Source: Mesorhizobium wenxiniae
GTDB taxonomy: Bacteria; Pseudomonadota; Alphaproteobacteria; Rhizobiales; Rhizobiaceae
NCBI RefSeq assembly: GCF_002284535.1
Contig: NZ_NPKH01000035.1
Span: 124,001-188,000, forward strand
DNA length: 64,000 bases
Direction of reading: 5' to 3'
Shown: positions 8,393 to 17,793 of the stretch, piece after piece
How the letters are laid out: every line of letters starts with the position of its first letter
Position numbering within the stretch: position 1 is the stretch's first letter
Program-made: the position numbers and the translations under genes
The notes under the pieces: model-generated
Seen by the model: only the letters and a program-made list of their open reading frames with translations
Database searches by the model: none
What the model was told of the DNA's origin: nothing

Positions 8393-9225
8393 TGATCCTG
8401 GGGCAATCTTCCTCTTCCCGCATTGTCTCGCATGCTGTGCTTGTCACCGGCGCGATCATCATGGTCTTTCCGTTTCTGTGGATGATCCTTGCCTCGCTGA
8501 CGCCACAGAGCGAGATCTTTGACGGCAGCCTGCTTCCAACGCCGACCCTTCACGGCGCAATCGACAATTACGGCACTGCGCTCTCGGCAATTCCGCTGCT
8601 TCGGTTCATGGCAAATGGCTTTGTCGTGTGTCTGGCAATTCTTGTGTTGCAGATCGCGATCGCCATCCCATGCGGCTATGCGCTGGCCAAGCTGTCCTTC
8701 CCGGGCCGCCCTATTCTGCTTGTCGGCGTCCTGCTCGGCCTTCTGGTGCCGGTGCAGATACCAACCATCCCGATCTACATAGCCCTCGCAAAATCCGGAC
8801 TGCTCGACAGCTATGCCGCTCTGGTTCTGCCCTGGATCATTTCGGTGTTTGCCATCTTCCTGTTCCGGCAGTTCTTCGTGACCTTTCCGGATGAGGTGCT
8901 CGACGCGGCGCGGCTCGACGGTTTCAGCGAGCTATCGATCGCCTGGCGGATCATGCTGCCAGCAGCTTGGCCGGCCGTCGTCTCCTTCTCGATCTTCTCT
9001 ATCGTGGCCCATTGGAACGATCTTTATTGGCCAATGGTGGTGATAACCAATCCCGACATGATGACGGCTTCGCTCGGCATTGCCTATTTCCGGCAGGCCG
9101 GCGAGGGCGCCGGAAATGTCGGTGCGCTGATGGCGGGGGGCGTTCTCGTAACTGCTCCCTTGGTCTCTTTTTTCCTTCTCATGCAGAAACACTTCATCCG
9201 AGGTCTGGTGCTCGGCCGACACTAG
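8392..9225 (+). CDS. Sugar-type ABC transporter permease (MalG/UgpE-like)
   Basis: A 277-residue partner permease. It has about six membrane segments and the EAA loop DEVLDAARLDGFSELSIAWR. ATG 8392 shares a base with the preceding stop and has GGAGG seven bases upstream. It forms the membrane pair with 7442-8392. The binding-protein gene follows after 43 bp. Confidence 0.9.
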   Translation: MILGQSSSSRIVSHAVLVTGAIIMVFPFLWMILASLTPQSEIFDGSLLPTPTLHGAIDNYGTALSAIPLLRFMANGFVVCLAILVLQIAIAIPCGYALAKLSFPGRPILLVGVLLGLLVPVQIPTIPIYIALAKSGLLDSYAALVLPWIISVFAIFLFRQFFVTFPDEVLDAARLDGFSELSIAWRIMLPAAWPAVVSFSIFSIVAHWNDLYWPMVVITNPDMMTASLGIAYFRQAGEGAGNVGALMAGGVLVTAPLVSFFLLMQKHFIRGLVLGRH

Positions 9226-9268
9226 CTCCGTCTCTAAAAACCCCCATCTCAAAACTCAGGAGAGCAAT

Positions 9269-10519
9269 GTGAAAACAGTTGCAATGATCCTTGCTGCCGG
9301 TGTCGCAGCGGCAGCCATGCCAGCGCAAGCCGAGACGAAACTCAATGTCTATTACGCCTGGCCCGAACACGAAGTGATCCACAAGCCGATTGCAGACCGC
9401 TTCATGGCGGACCACCCGGAAATCAAGATCAGCTTCCGCGCTGCTGCGCCGAGTTATGACGAAGCTGTCCAGACGTTGATTCGTCAGAGCATGGCAGGCG
9501 AGTTGCCGGACGTTCACTATGTCGGCTTTAACGTGCTCCGTCCGCTCGTCACGCGCGGGCTCGTAAAGCCCATCGACGATCTCGTTGCCGCCGATCACCT
9601 GGCCGATAAGGGCTACACGGAACAAATCCTGTCTCTGGCAAGAATCGAGGGCCATCTGTACGGACTTCCCTTCGCCATGTCGACGCCGGTCGTTTATTAC
9701 AATGCCGATCTCGTGAAGCAGGCGGGCGGCGACCCCGACAAGGTTCCGACCGATTGGGACAGCTTCGTCGCACTGGCCGGCAAGGTCGGTGCGCTCGGCA
9801 ATGGAACGTCCGGCATGTATTACCAGCTCGGCTCGGACGACTGGGCCACGCAGAACCTGGTACGCAACTTCGGCGGCCAGATGATGAACGACAAGGAGAG
9901 CGACATCGCTTTTGACGGTCCTGCAGGCCAGGCTGCCGTCAAGCTGTTCAAGCGGTTCCACACCGACGGCGCTCAGCCGGCGATCGACTCCCATGCCGCC
10001 CGGCAGCTCTTCACCTCTGGCAAGCTCGGCTTCTTCTTCGCCTCTGCCGGCAGTGTGAGCGGTTTCGAAGGTGAAATTGGAGATCGGTTCAAGCTCCGCA
10101 CAGCCAAGCAGCCGCTCGGCGCTGAAGATGCGACGATGCCGACGGGCGGCATGGTTGCGATAATCCTTACCGACGATCCCGCCAAGCGCGCCGCCGCCTG
10201 GGACTACGTCAAGTTCACCACAAGTCCTGAAGGCCAGAGCATTGTCGTGCCGAATACTGGTTATATGCCGACCAACACGCTTGCCCTCGACAAGGATCAT
10301 CTCGCCGGCTTCTACGATAAGCACCCGAACTGGTACACCAGCGTGCTTCAGACGCCCCGCGCCCGCCCGTGGTTCTCCTGGCCTGGTGATAACGGCGTGC
10401 AGATCGGGGAGGTCCTCCGCGACGAGATGACGGCTATTGCGCTTGGATCCAAGGAACCGGAAGCCGCTCTCGCAGACATGGTGTCCGAGGTTCGCGCACT
10501 CCTGCCGAAAACGAACTGA
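9269..10519 (+). CDS. ABC transporter substrate-binding protein (family 1)
   Basis: A 416-residue periplasmic protein with a signal peptide of about 21 residues ending in AQA before ETKLNVYYAWPEHE. Family 1 features include LYGLPFAMSTPVVYYNADL and the late segment NTGYMPTNTLAL. Translation appears to begin at GTG 9269, with AGGAGAG just upstream; the ATG at 9267 is immediately followed by TGA and cannot be used. It is the last component of the importer operon. The phosphodiesterase and phosphatase genes that follow suggest a phosphorylated ligand such as a glycerophosphodiester or sugar phosphate (inference). Confidence 0.9.
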   Translation: MKTVAMILAAGVAAAAMPAQAETKLNVYYAWPEHEVIHKPIADRFMADHPEIKISFRAAAPSYDEAVQTLIRQSMAGELPDVHYVGFNVLRPLVTRGLVKPIDDLVAADHLADKGYTEQILSLARIEGHLYGLPFAMSTPVVYYNADLVKQAGGDPDKVPTDWDSFVALAGKVGALGNGTSGMYYQLGSDDWATQNLVRNFGGQMMNDKESDIAFDGPAGQAAVKLFKRFHTDGAQPAIDSHAARQLFTSGKLGFFFASAGSVSGFEGEIGDRFKLRTAKQPLGAEDATMPTGGMVAIILTDDPAKRAAAWDYVKFTTSPEGQSIVVPNTGYMPTNTLALDKDHLAGFYDKHPNWYTSVLQTPRARPWFSWPGDNGVQIGEVLRDEMTAIALGSKEPEAALADMVSEVRALLPKTN

Positions 10520-10580
10520 TCGCCTCGTCCGAGACGCTGCACGCTCCTGTGCGGCATCCCTCCCTTTTTCGGGATTATCC

Positions 10581-11390
10581 ATGAAACTCATTCATCTGAC
10601 CGACCCCCATCTTGTGCCGTTAGGCGCCATGCTCTTCGGCTTCGATCCTGCCCAACGGCTTCGCAAGACCATTGAGCGCATCAACCGCGATCACGCCGAC
10701 GCCGAGCTTTGCGTCGTGACTGGCGATCTCACTGACGAGGGAGATTTCGCTTCCTATGTCCTACTTCGCGAGGTGCTGCAGGAACTGCGCGTGCCCGCCC
10801 GCCTTCTGCTCGGCAATCACGACAGCCGCGAGAATTTTGTTCGGGCGTTTCCTGGAGAGCCGCGCGATGAGAACGGCTTTATCCAGTCGGTTCACGACGG
10901 ATCTGCCGGGCGCCTCATTTTTCTCGACACATTGGTGGAAGGTTTCGGTCATGGCTCCTTGGACGATGGTCGGCTCGAGTGGCTGCTGGCCCGGGTGGCC
11001 GAGGCGTCGGATGTGCGGGCCTACCTCTTCGTCCATCATCCGCTGCAGCCGATCGGCCTGCCGCATTTCGAACCCTGGAGCACCGAGAATTGGCGCCCGA
11101 TCATGCAGGCGATTGTCAGCGCCGGCAATGTGCGGCACATTTTCCACGGCCATGTGCATGTCGATGTTGGCGGCACCTGGAGCGGCATCCCTTTCAGTGC
11201 AAACCGCGGCGTGGCGCATCAGATCATTCCACATTTCACGCGGAGAGACGCGGACTTCGTCGAGGATGCGCCCGCTTTTGACATCGCGATAATCGACGTT
11301 GATGGGGTCCTGGTGCATCGCTTCGAAGTTAGCGACCGACATGTGGTCGAGGTCTCCGCAGAAGGTTGGGTTCCCGAGGGCATGCAATGA
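10581..11390 (+). CDS. Metallophosphoesterase (class III phosphodiesterase type)
   Basis: A 269-residue calcineurin-like phosphoesterase. The dinuclear metal motifs are all present in order: DPH (8-10), GDLTDEGD (48-55), GNHDSREN, the histidine of VHHPLQP and HGHVHVD. This set is shared by CpdA-type cAMP phosphodiesterases and GpdQ-type glycerophosphodiesterases; the sequence alone does not separate them, but its place after an importer favours hydrolysis of an imported phosphodiester. It lacks a signal peptide and so acts in the cytoplasm. The start is ATG 10581; a longer frame reaching back to 10437 lies inside the binding-protein gene and is not real. It overlaps the next gene by ATGA. Confidence 0.9.
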   Translation: MKLIHLTDPHLVPLGAMLFGFDPAQRLRKTIERINRDHADAELCVVTGDLTDEGDFASYVLLREVLQELRVPARLLLGNHDSRENFVRAFPGEPRDENGFIQSVHDGSAGRLIFLDTLVEGFGHGSLDDGRLEWLLARVAEASDVRAYLFVHHPLQPIGLPHFEPWSTENWRPIMQAIVSAGNVRHIFHGHVHVDVGGTWSGIPFSANRGVAHQIIPHFTRRDADFVEDAPAFDIAIIDVDGVLVHRFEVSDRHVVEVSAEGWVPEGMQ

Positions 11391-12118
11391 ATCAACAGGC
11401 CTCTTATGAACTGGTCATCTTCGATTGCGACGGCGTTCTGATCGATAGCGAGACGCTGGCAAGTCGAATCGATGCCGAAGAACTTACCCGCATTGGCTAT
11501 CCCATGTCGTATTCTGATGTGATTCTGCGGTTTACCGGCCTTTCCTCAGCCACCATGCGGAAAATGATCGAAGAAGACTGGGGCCGCCCTCTACCCAGCG
11601 ACTTCGACGTCATCGTGCAATCCCGGATAAAGGAAAGCTACCAGACGGAACTGCAAGCGATCAGCGGCATTGACCAACTCCTGCATCAGTTGCGATTGCC
11701 GCGCTGCGTCGCATCGAGCAGCGCCCCCGACAAGCTGCGGCTTGGTCTTGAACTGACGGAACTTTGGGCATACTTCCATCCCCACGTGTTCAGCTCCGCC
11801 ATGGTAAAGGCCGGTAAGCCTGCACCGGACCTCTTCCTGTTCGCTGCCGCCCAGATGGGCACTAAGGCAGCGCGCTGCGTCGTTGTCGAGGACAGCATTG
11901 CAGGCGTTCGAGCCGGTGTGGCCGCGGGGATGATGGTGATCGGTTTCACCGCGGGCGGCCACTGCCACGACGACCACGGTCAACGATTGCTGTCAGCCGG
12001 CGCTGCGGTGGTCGCGCGATCAGCCGAAGAACTTAGCGTCCTGCTGATGACGAGCGAAGTCCAGCCCAATACAAAATGGCAGGAGGCGGACCCGGTGGCA
12101 GCAGGTGCCGTAAGGTGA
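11387..12118 (+). CDS. HAD-family phosphatase (beta-phosphoglucomutase/phosphatase type)
   Basis: A 243-residue HAD hydrolase. Motif I DCDGVLIDSE holds the nucleophile and acid/base Asp, motif II is CVASSS, motif III lysine is in KAGKPAPDLF and motif IV is VVEDSIAGVRAG. The start overlaps the metallophosphoesterase stop by ATGA, so the two are translationally coupled and probably act in sequence: diester cleavage, then removal of phosphate from the monoester. The substrate is unknown. Confidence 0.9.
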   Translation: MNQQASYELVIFDCDGVLIDSETLASRIDAEELTRIGYPMSYSDVILRFTGLSSATMRKMIEEDWGRPLPSDFDVIVQSRIKESYQTELQAISGIDQLLHQLRLPRCVASSSAPDKLRLGLELTELWAYFHPHVFSSAMVKAGKPAPDLFLFAAAQMGTKAARCVVVEDSIAGVRAGVAAGMMVIGFTAGGHCHDDHGQRLLSAGAAVVARSAEELSVLLMTSEVQPNTKWQEADPVAAGAVR

Positions 12119-12695
12119 ACTGCAGCAGCTTCCCATCCACTCAACCCCACAAAAATGTCTTCCTATACCGACTGTCCCGGCGATTCCGTCCACTTGACAT
12201 AAATCCGAACAAAGCTCCCTTGCATTCGATATCGGCGAAGTCTGACAGGCGGATGCGGCATGGGGCGGGCGCGCGCAAGCGACACTCAACGGTGTTCGAC
12301 CGAGCTGCTCACAAATTACAATTGAGGGTCAAGAAGGAGCATTCGTGTCTGCGTGGGGGAACTCACCGGAGCTCGAAGCACAGGCCCGTGGCACCGTTTC
12401 GATGATGGACGAGTTACTTCATGATCAACCGAAAGCGATAGCGACCGAGGTCCCTTATGCGGCCCGAGCATTTACAACTCGCGACATTTATTGGCCGTTC
12501 GTCGGTCAACTGTTTGCTTGGAATCGAACACCTCGATCCGGGCGGCAGAGAGGGTCGACCCCTCACTGCTCACGGTTCGCTGTCAGACGCCTGGAATAGA
12601 TGGTCACCACAACGACGACAATCAAGTGGCCTGACGCAGCAGCGGTCTCTTGTCCCACTTCCTCCCAGGGTCGGGCCCAATCTGAGTGTGGAGCA
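12119..12695 (+). other. Intergenic region with a possible gene remnant
   Basis: About 580 bp between the two phosphoesterase-phosphatase pairs. A frame at 12345-12599, begun by GTG after AAGGAG, encodes MMDELLHDQPKAI, which resembles the start of SIS-domain aldose/ketose isomerase or deaminase proteins (E-x-x-x-QP), then degenerates. I treat it as a possible truncated remnant. A TTGACA hexamer at about 12198 may be part of a promoter. Confidence 0.3.
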
Positions 12696-13478
12696 ATGCA
12701 GAAAATCATTCATATCACGGATCCTCATTTTGTTGCCCCTGGCAAGACGCTTTACGGCATCGATCCGGCGCAGAGATTGCGCGACACCTTGGACCATGTC
12801 TCGCGCGTACACGCAGATGCCAAGCTCATCCTTATTACTGGCGATCTTGCTGATACAGGCGATCCAGCCGCTTACGCACTCTTGCGCGAGATCTTGTCGG
12901 AGGTCCGGCTCCCGGTCCATTTGACGATCGGCAACCACGATGACCGCGGCGCATTTCGAGGCGTATTCGGCGGGGAAGGATTCGTTCAGGCGGCTGTCGA
13001 CTTGCACGACTGGCTCGTCGTCTTGCTCGACACAAAGGACGACATCAGCCATTTCGGTTGTCTTGACGGTGGCCGGTTTGAATGGCTGCAGGACCAGCTT
13101 TTCCGTGCCGCCGGCCGACCAGTCGTGGTTGCTATGCACCATACGCCGGCGGATTTGCATGTGCCTTGTTTTAAGACGAGCGATATGAAGGAGTCCGATC
13201 GGCTCCTTTCCATCCTTCGGAAAAACGCATCGGTCCGCCACATGCTCTTTGGTCACCGGCATGTTGCTGCAGCAGGCAGTTTGTCGGGCATATCGTTTAC
13301 TGCCAGCCGTGGCACGGCGCAGCATATCGTTCTGGACTGGGAACAATATGGCAAGCCCATATTTGTGGCGGCTGCGCCATCATACGATGTCGTCATGTTG
13401 GACGGATCGGATGTCGTTGTCCATCGTCACGAGGGACTTGATCAGCTGCCTGTCATTCGTCCCGGTGATCCGAAATGA
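12696..13478 (+). CDS. Metallophosphoesterase, paralogue of the gene at 10581
   Basis: A 260-residue protein with the same metal motifs: DPHFV, GDLADTGD, GNHDDRG, MHHTPADLH and GHRHVAA. It is clearly related to the 269-residue product at 10581 but quite diverged. ATG 12696 follows GGAG closely; upstream in-frame starts (12600) give an extension without similarity to the first paralogue. It overlaps the following HAD gene by ATGA, repeating the arrangement of the first pair. Confidence 0.88.
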   Translation: MQKIIHITDPHFVAPGKTLYGIDPAQRLRDTLDHVSRVHADAKLILITGDLADTGDPAAYALLREILSEVRLPVHLTIGNHDDRGAFRGVFGGEGFVQAAVDLHDWLVVLLDTKDDISHFGCLDGGRFEWLQDQLFRAAGRPVVVAMHHTPADLHVPCFKTSDMKESDRLLSILRKNASVRHMLFGHRHVAAAGSLSGISFTASRGTAQHIVLDWEQYGKPIFVAAAPSYDVVMLDGSDVVVHRHEGLDQLPVIRPGDPK

Positions 13479-14170
13479 TGGCTTCACCATCGATCAAAAC
13501 GTCCGATCGGTCGCGGCCTCGACTGATCATCTTCGATTTTGACGGCACCCTTGCGGAGACGGAAATCGTAGCATCGGAGGTGATTTCGGCAAAACTTGCC
13601 GCGGAAGGTTTCCAGGTGCATCCAGATGAAATAACGGCAACGCTCTCCGGCGTTGAGCGAGACGATCAACAACGGCATCTGGAAAGACTTGTCGGTGTAA
13701 GCCTGCCGAAGAACTTCATGGAAACGGCCGCGGCTGAGATCCAGCTGGCCGCCTCTGGGATCCTGTCGGCGACACCTGGCGCGGTTGAACTGCTCCAGTG
13801 GCTTTCCATTCCCTTTTGTGTCGCATCGAACACATCTCGTTTCGAACTCATCCACCGCATGAGAGCCGCCAATCTCTTGGGGCTTGTAGGCTCACGGTTC
13901 TTCTCCTCCGATGACATCGGTGTCCGGAAGCCTGACCCTTCTGTGCTGCTATTGGCGGCGGAAATCATGGGCGTGTCTGCCAGAGAGTGCCTTGTCATTG
14001 AGGACAGCGTCATCGGTCTTAGTGCCGCGCGAAATGCAAATATGCGCTACTGCGCATTCGGGGGCGCCCGCCACCATACGAGTCGACTGAGGAATGACCT
14101 CCGGACCTTTGAGCCGGAGGCATTGTTGCTGAACTTGGCGGAACTTAAAGGTTTGCTTTGCCCAATGTAG
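13475..14170 (+). CDS. HAD-family phosphatase, paralogue of the gene at 11387
   Basis: A 231-residue HAD hydrolase. Motif I is DFDGTLAETE, with the nucleophile at about residue 21; CVASNTS is motif II, VRKPDPSVL carries the motif III lysine and VIEDSVIGLSAA is motif IV. It is coupled by ATGA overlap to the preceding metallophosphoesterase. The pair is a second, diverged version of 10581-12118, which suggests either gene duplication with specialisation for a different diester or successive recruitment. Confidence 0.88.
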   Translation: MMASPSIKTSDRSRPRLIIFDFDGTLAETEIVASEVISAKLAAEGFQVHPDEITATLSGVERDDQQRHLERLVGVSLPKNFMETAAAEIQLAASGILSATPGAVELLQWLSIPFCVASNTSRFELIHRMRAANLLGLVGSRFFSSDDIGVRKPDPSVLLLAAEIMGVSARECLVIEDSVIGLSAARNANMRYCAFGGARHHTSRLRNDLRTFEPEALLLNLAELKGLLCPM

Positions 14171-14396
14171 AAAGAGGGCAGCGGCGTGGACGGTCCGCCC
14201 GCGCCTGCATCCGGAACACCATACCCCGGCGGGCAGTGCAATGGCGGACAGGTCATCAAGCTTGGTGCGGGATCCGGTATGCGGTCTGGTCGCCAGCGGG
14301 CCTAGCTCACAATCCAGAATCGCGCATTTTGTTGCCTAAAACCCCGAGCTTCTTGGGGACTTATCTATCTCCAAACTCGTAAGTCAAACAAACAGC

Positions 14397-14998
14397 GGAG
14401 AAGCGTCGGTTTTGCGTTTTTGCCGTACTCTTGGCCTCTCTGGGTTTCGCGAGTTCAGGGTGGCGTTACCGGGGAGATTGAGCGCGATAAAGCCCGGCGA
14501 CTGACACAGCACCTCGCCACTGAACTCGCATGTAAGACCGGAAATTGCGAACCTGAGCGCGGCCTTCCTACATTCGGTTGAGGCCTCAGCTCGCCTTCTC
14601 GACTACGCCCAGATCGAGCGCCTGACGGAGCGACTACAGAGTGCTACGCGTGTCGAAGCTCTTGGTATGGGCGTCTCCGCAATCTGCGCAGAGCTACTGT
14701 CACAGCCGCCTGATCTGGCTGGGGACCCCGGATTGTGAACATCGCTCGCGGTCTGGCTCATGGGCTGGACGCTTCGGCTTATGCTATCGGCATCTCCTAT
14801 GAAAGATATGAGCGAGAGGCCGTCGCCTTTCTCAGAACTGGCCGCGACCGAGGAGCGCATACGCTTGCAATAACGACGCGTGACAAATCGCCAGTCTCTG
14901 GGGTGGCGCATGAGGTGCTCCTACTCAGCTCCGGCGCGGGCCCTGGCCGAACCTGGACCGGCAACGCTTATGCCTTCAATGGCTCTTCTGAGTGAGTG
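14397..14998 (+). pseudogene. Broken RpiR-family regulator
   Basis: From 14397 the translated frame gives VLRFCRTLGLSGFREFRVAL, the signature end of an RpiR helix-turn-helix domain. From 14735 another frame gives the end of the SIS domain (AYAIGISYERYEREAV, TLAITTRDKSPVSGVAHE). The N-terminus is missing and the two parts are in different frames with stops between. The best match in the window is the RpiR gene at 23498-24313, which shares FCRTLGLSGFREF. Confidence 0.75.
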
Positions 14999-15556
14999 CA
15001 TCGCCGAGTGTCTGAAGGGGCACAGAAATCCCAATGCCTCGCGAACCAAAGCATAGCTGTGCGAACGCTTGGTAAGATCTCTGTTGGTGCCAACACCGCC
15101 TTCAGCGAAGCCTTCCTTTCGCTCTTCAGATCGCCAAGTGTAGTTTTAGTCGGAGCCGGGCCTCTCCGAGGGCAATGACAAGAGATGCCACCCCGGGAAG
15201 TTCCGTCAGAACGGTCGCTCCGTTAGTGACGACGGCCGTCGTGCGGCGACCACCGAAGTATGGTCTACGAACAAAGCGAGGGCCAAGCGCAAACTGGTGA
15301 AACGACAGATGTACGGCCGCGGCAAGTTGGATCTGCTAAGGGCCGTTAGTCGGCGCTGTAAAGAAATGTCACCGAGAGTGGGTCAAAGCCCCCGTGGTAA
15401 GCGCTCGCCGGGCGGAACTGGTCAGGGTTGCGCAGTCCGCTAGTCTAGCGTGGCGAAGCGACGAGCGCAGGAAATGGTTTGCGCGCAGCTCAGGTGCGTC
15501 GAGCGCCTAACGCCTCCTAGATCTTTCCGCGTCCGGTCCTCTGAGGCTTCCCGGTA
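14999..15556 (+). other. Gene-free stretch with a short transposase-like remnant
   Basis: No intact gene. Around 15283-15345 one frame reads KRKLVKRQMYGRGKLDLLRA, resembling the end of ISL3-type transposases (K-R-x-M-Y-G-R-x-x-x-D-L-L-R). It is too short to assign firmly. Confidence 0.3.
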
Positions 15557-16890
15557 GTGTGCTGAGAGTTCTGCAAATTCGCTGAGAGGGGGCGGTCATG
15601 GCAGGCTGGTGATGTTCAACGTCACCTGATTCCCGCGAAGGAACGCCACCATGACCCAAGACTGAAAGTAAGACCGCCAGCGCCGCCGTCAAAGACATTC
15701 TGCTTTCGGACCCGCAAGGTCTGCACGAAGTGATCCGGGCGGTGATGCAGGAGGTGCTCGAGGCCGAGATGGACGAGGCTCTGGGTGCTTCGAAAGGCGA
15801 GCGCACACCGGAGCGGCTCGGCTATCGCTCGGGTTATTATGGCCGCACTCTTGTCACCCGTGTCGGCAAGCTTGAGCTGCGAGTTCCGCAGGACCGGGCC
15901 GGCCGCTTCTCCACCGAGCTTTTCGAGCGTTACCAGCGTTCGGAGCGGGCCTTGGTGGCCACGCTTGCGGAGATGTATGTGCAGGGCGTGTCGACCCGCA
16001 AGGTCAAGGCGATAACGGAAGAGCTGTGCGGCCATGCCTTCTCGGCCTCGTCCATCTCGGCCATCAACAAACGCCTGGACGAGAGCCTGAAAGCGTTTGC
16101 CGAGCGCCCGCTTCAAGAGCCTTTTGCCTACCTCATCCTCGATGCTCGCTACGAGAAGGTGCGCGAGGCCGGCATCGTCATGAGCCAGGCGGTGCTGATC
16201 GCTGTCGGCATAGACTGGGACGGCCGGCGTCAGATCCTGGCCGTGGAGATGGCCAATCGTGAGAGCCGCTCGGCCTGGAGGGACTTTCTCGTTGGCTTGA
16301 AGGCGCGCGGCCTCAAGGGCGTCGAGCTGGTCGTGTCAGACGATCATGCCGGCCTGGTCGCGGCGATCGGCGAGGTGATCCCGGAAGCGGCATGGCAGCG
16401 CTGCTACGTGCACTTCCTCAGGAACGCGCTCGATCACCTGCCGAGAAAGCATGGCGACGATTGCCTGCAGGAACTGCGCTGGCTCTACGACCGGCGCGAT
16501 CTCGCCGAGGCCAAGGCCGATCTCGCCGCATGGCTTTCCAAATGGTCGGCCCGCTACCCACGACTGACGACATGGGTGGAGGAGACCATCGAGTACACGC
16601 TGACCTTCTTTCGTCTGCCACGCCAGCACCACAAGCATCTCAAGAGCACCAACATGCTTGAACGGCTCAACGAGGAAATCCGGCGCCGCACCTATATCGT
16701 GCGCATCTTTCCAAACTCACAGAGCTGCCTACGCCTCGTCAGGGCGCTGGCCGTCGAAACCAACGAAAACTGGATGGAGGCCAACCGCTACATCAACATG
16801 GACGACCTGCGCGAGCACAAGAAGCTCACTCTGCGCCAAGCCGCATGACCAGCACCATGGCCGCCCCTTTTTGCAGAACTTGACGCACAC
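15557..16890 (+). mobile_element. IS256-family insertion sequence
   Basis: About 1,334 bp bounded by imperfect inverted ends: left GTGTGC...AGTTCTGCAAA followed by GGGGCGG, right (complement) GTGTGC...AGTTCTGCAAA followed by GGGGCGG. It carries one transposase gene. I find no convincing target-site duplication, so one end may have been altered or the element is old. Confidence 0.75.
15730..16848 (+). CDS. IS256-family (mutator-type) transposase
   Basis: 372 residues from GTG 15730. The catalytic DDE region is represented by LILDARYEKVREAG, VVSDDHAG and the C-terminal MLERLNEEIRRRT. The open frame extends upstream to about 15665 (encoding KTASAAVKDILL), but the likely original ATG at 15651 is in another frame and is followed by TGA after four codons; a small indel near 15660 may have removed the normal start. 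The protein could still be made from the internal GTG. Confidence 0.88.
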   Translation: MIRAVMQEVLEAEMDEALGASKGERTPERLGYRSGYYGRTLVTRVGKLELRVPQDRAGRFSTELFERYQRSERALVATLAEMYVQGVSTRKVKAITEELCGHAFSASSISAINKRLDESLKAFAERPLQEPFAYLILDARYEKVREAGIVMSQAVLIAVGIDWDGRRQILAVEMANRESRSAWRDFLVGLKARGLKGVELVVSDDHAGLVAAIGEVIPEAAWQRCYVHFLRNALDHLPRKHGDDCLQELRWLYDRRDLAEAKADLAAWLSKWSARYPRLTTWVEETIEYTLTFFRLPRQHHKHLKSTNMLERLNEEIRRRTYIVRIFPNSQSCLRLVRALAVETNENWMEANRYINMDDLREHKKLTLRQAA

Positions 16891-17115
16891 AACCGGCTTC
16901 CGCATCCGAGCGCCGCGGCTGGCCATGGTCACACCTCATACGCATGGTGTATGCAGCTGAGGCGGCGCGCGGTGCATGCGTCATGTCCGGATGTCGAGAA
17001 ATAGCACGCCGCAGAAACTCAAATTCTGCTAATCGAACGTTCAAAGGACGTCGAAAAAAGGGGAAGCGTAGAGATGTGGTTCTGCAAAAATGCGGCCCAA
17101 TGTCGTCGGACAGAA

Positions 17116-17793
17116 ATGCCCAGTTTGGCTATTGAAGCCAAGAAGAACGCAAAAGCCGATGCAGCCTACGACGCGGTACTTCAATTGCTCTACAGCAAAT
17201 CCCACATGCCGGGGCAGCATCTCAGCGATAAAGAGCTAGCGTCCGACCTCAACATCGGCCGGACTCCTATACGCGAAGCACTTATCCGACTTGCAGCGGA
17301 AGGGAAGATCGTGTCCTTTCCTCAAAGGGGCTACTTTACGAGACCTCTGGTCGAGTGGGTTCTATTGGACTCGTATGTGGTGGCGCGCGAAACACTTACC
17401 TTCGCCCTAACTCGTACACGGACTCACCCTCTCGACCGAACCGCCCCCTCTGGTGAGTTATCTCCAACGGAGCTCGCTCTTCGAGCGGAAGAAATATTCA
17501 CTGACATAGCTCTGGGGGCATGTAATTGCGAAATCTGCCATATCATCGACAAGTTCTGTTTCTGCTCTCATGCCCTTCGCATGGAAATAACCGCGTCTGA
17601 GCTTTCCCCGGCTTTTCGAACCAGTCTTGCAAGGCTAACTGACGCAATGCCTCAGCTCGGCAAGACTACGAGCGCAGTGGCATCCGCATTGACTAACCAC
17701 CTTGATGTAGAACAGCGCGCAGTGTCGCGCGCTTTGCAAAATATGAGCAGGAGACAGCTGGCAAACTTCACGTTTACAAAGAAGTATTGGTGA
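17116..17793 (+). CDS. GntR-family transcriptional regulator
   Basis: A 225-residue regulator. The N-terminal winged helix is well conserved: LSDKELASDLNIGRTPIREALIRLAAEGKI (written here only in part of its length) at about residues 35-65, then FPQRGYFTR. The C-terminal half is helical and resembles an effector-binding FCD-type domain but is divergent and rich in cysteine around CNCEICHIIDKFCFC. ATG 17116 is preferred; ATG 17074 in frame would add 14 residues. It stands alone, just downstream of the IS256 element, about 1 kb before the biosynthetic-looking operon at 18.8 kb, which it could control. Confidence 0.82.
   Translation: MPSLAIEAKKNAKADAAYDAVLQLLYSKSHMPGQHLSDKELASDLNIGRTPIREALIRLAAEGKIVSFPQRGYFTRPLVEWVLLDSYVVARETLTFALTRTRTHPLDRTAPSGELSPTELALRAEEIFTDIALGACNCEICHIIDKFCFCSHALRMEITASELSPAFRTSLARLTDAMPQLGKTTSAVASALTNHLDVEQRAVSRALQNMSRRQLANFTFTKKYW

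Noticed and set aside
9194..10591. 465-codon open frame on the minus strand opposite the second binding-protein gene
   Set aside because: It is a shadow of the GC-rich + strand gene, which has a clear signal peptide and family features; the minus frame resembles no family.
12457..12924. 155-codon frame overlapping the start of the second metallophosphoesterase gene
   Set aside because: It overlaps a well-supported gene in another frame and has no recognisable features.
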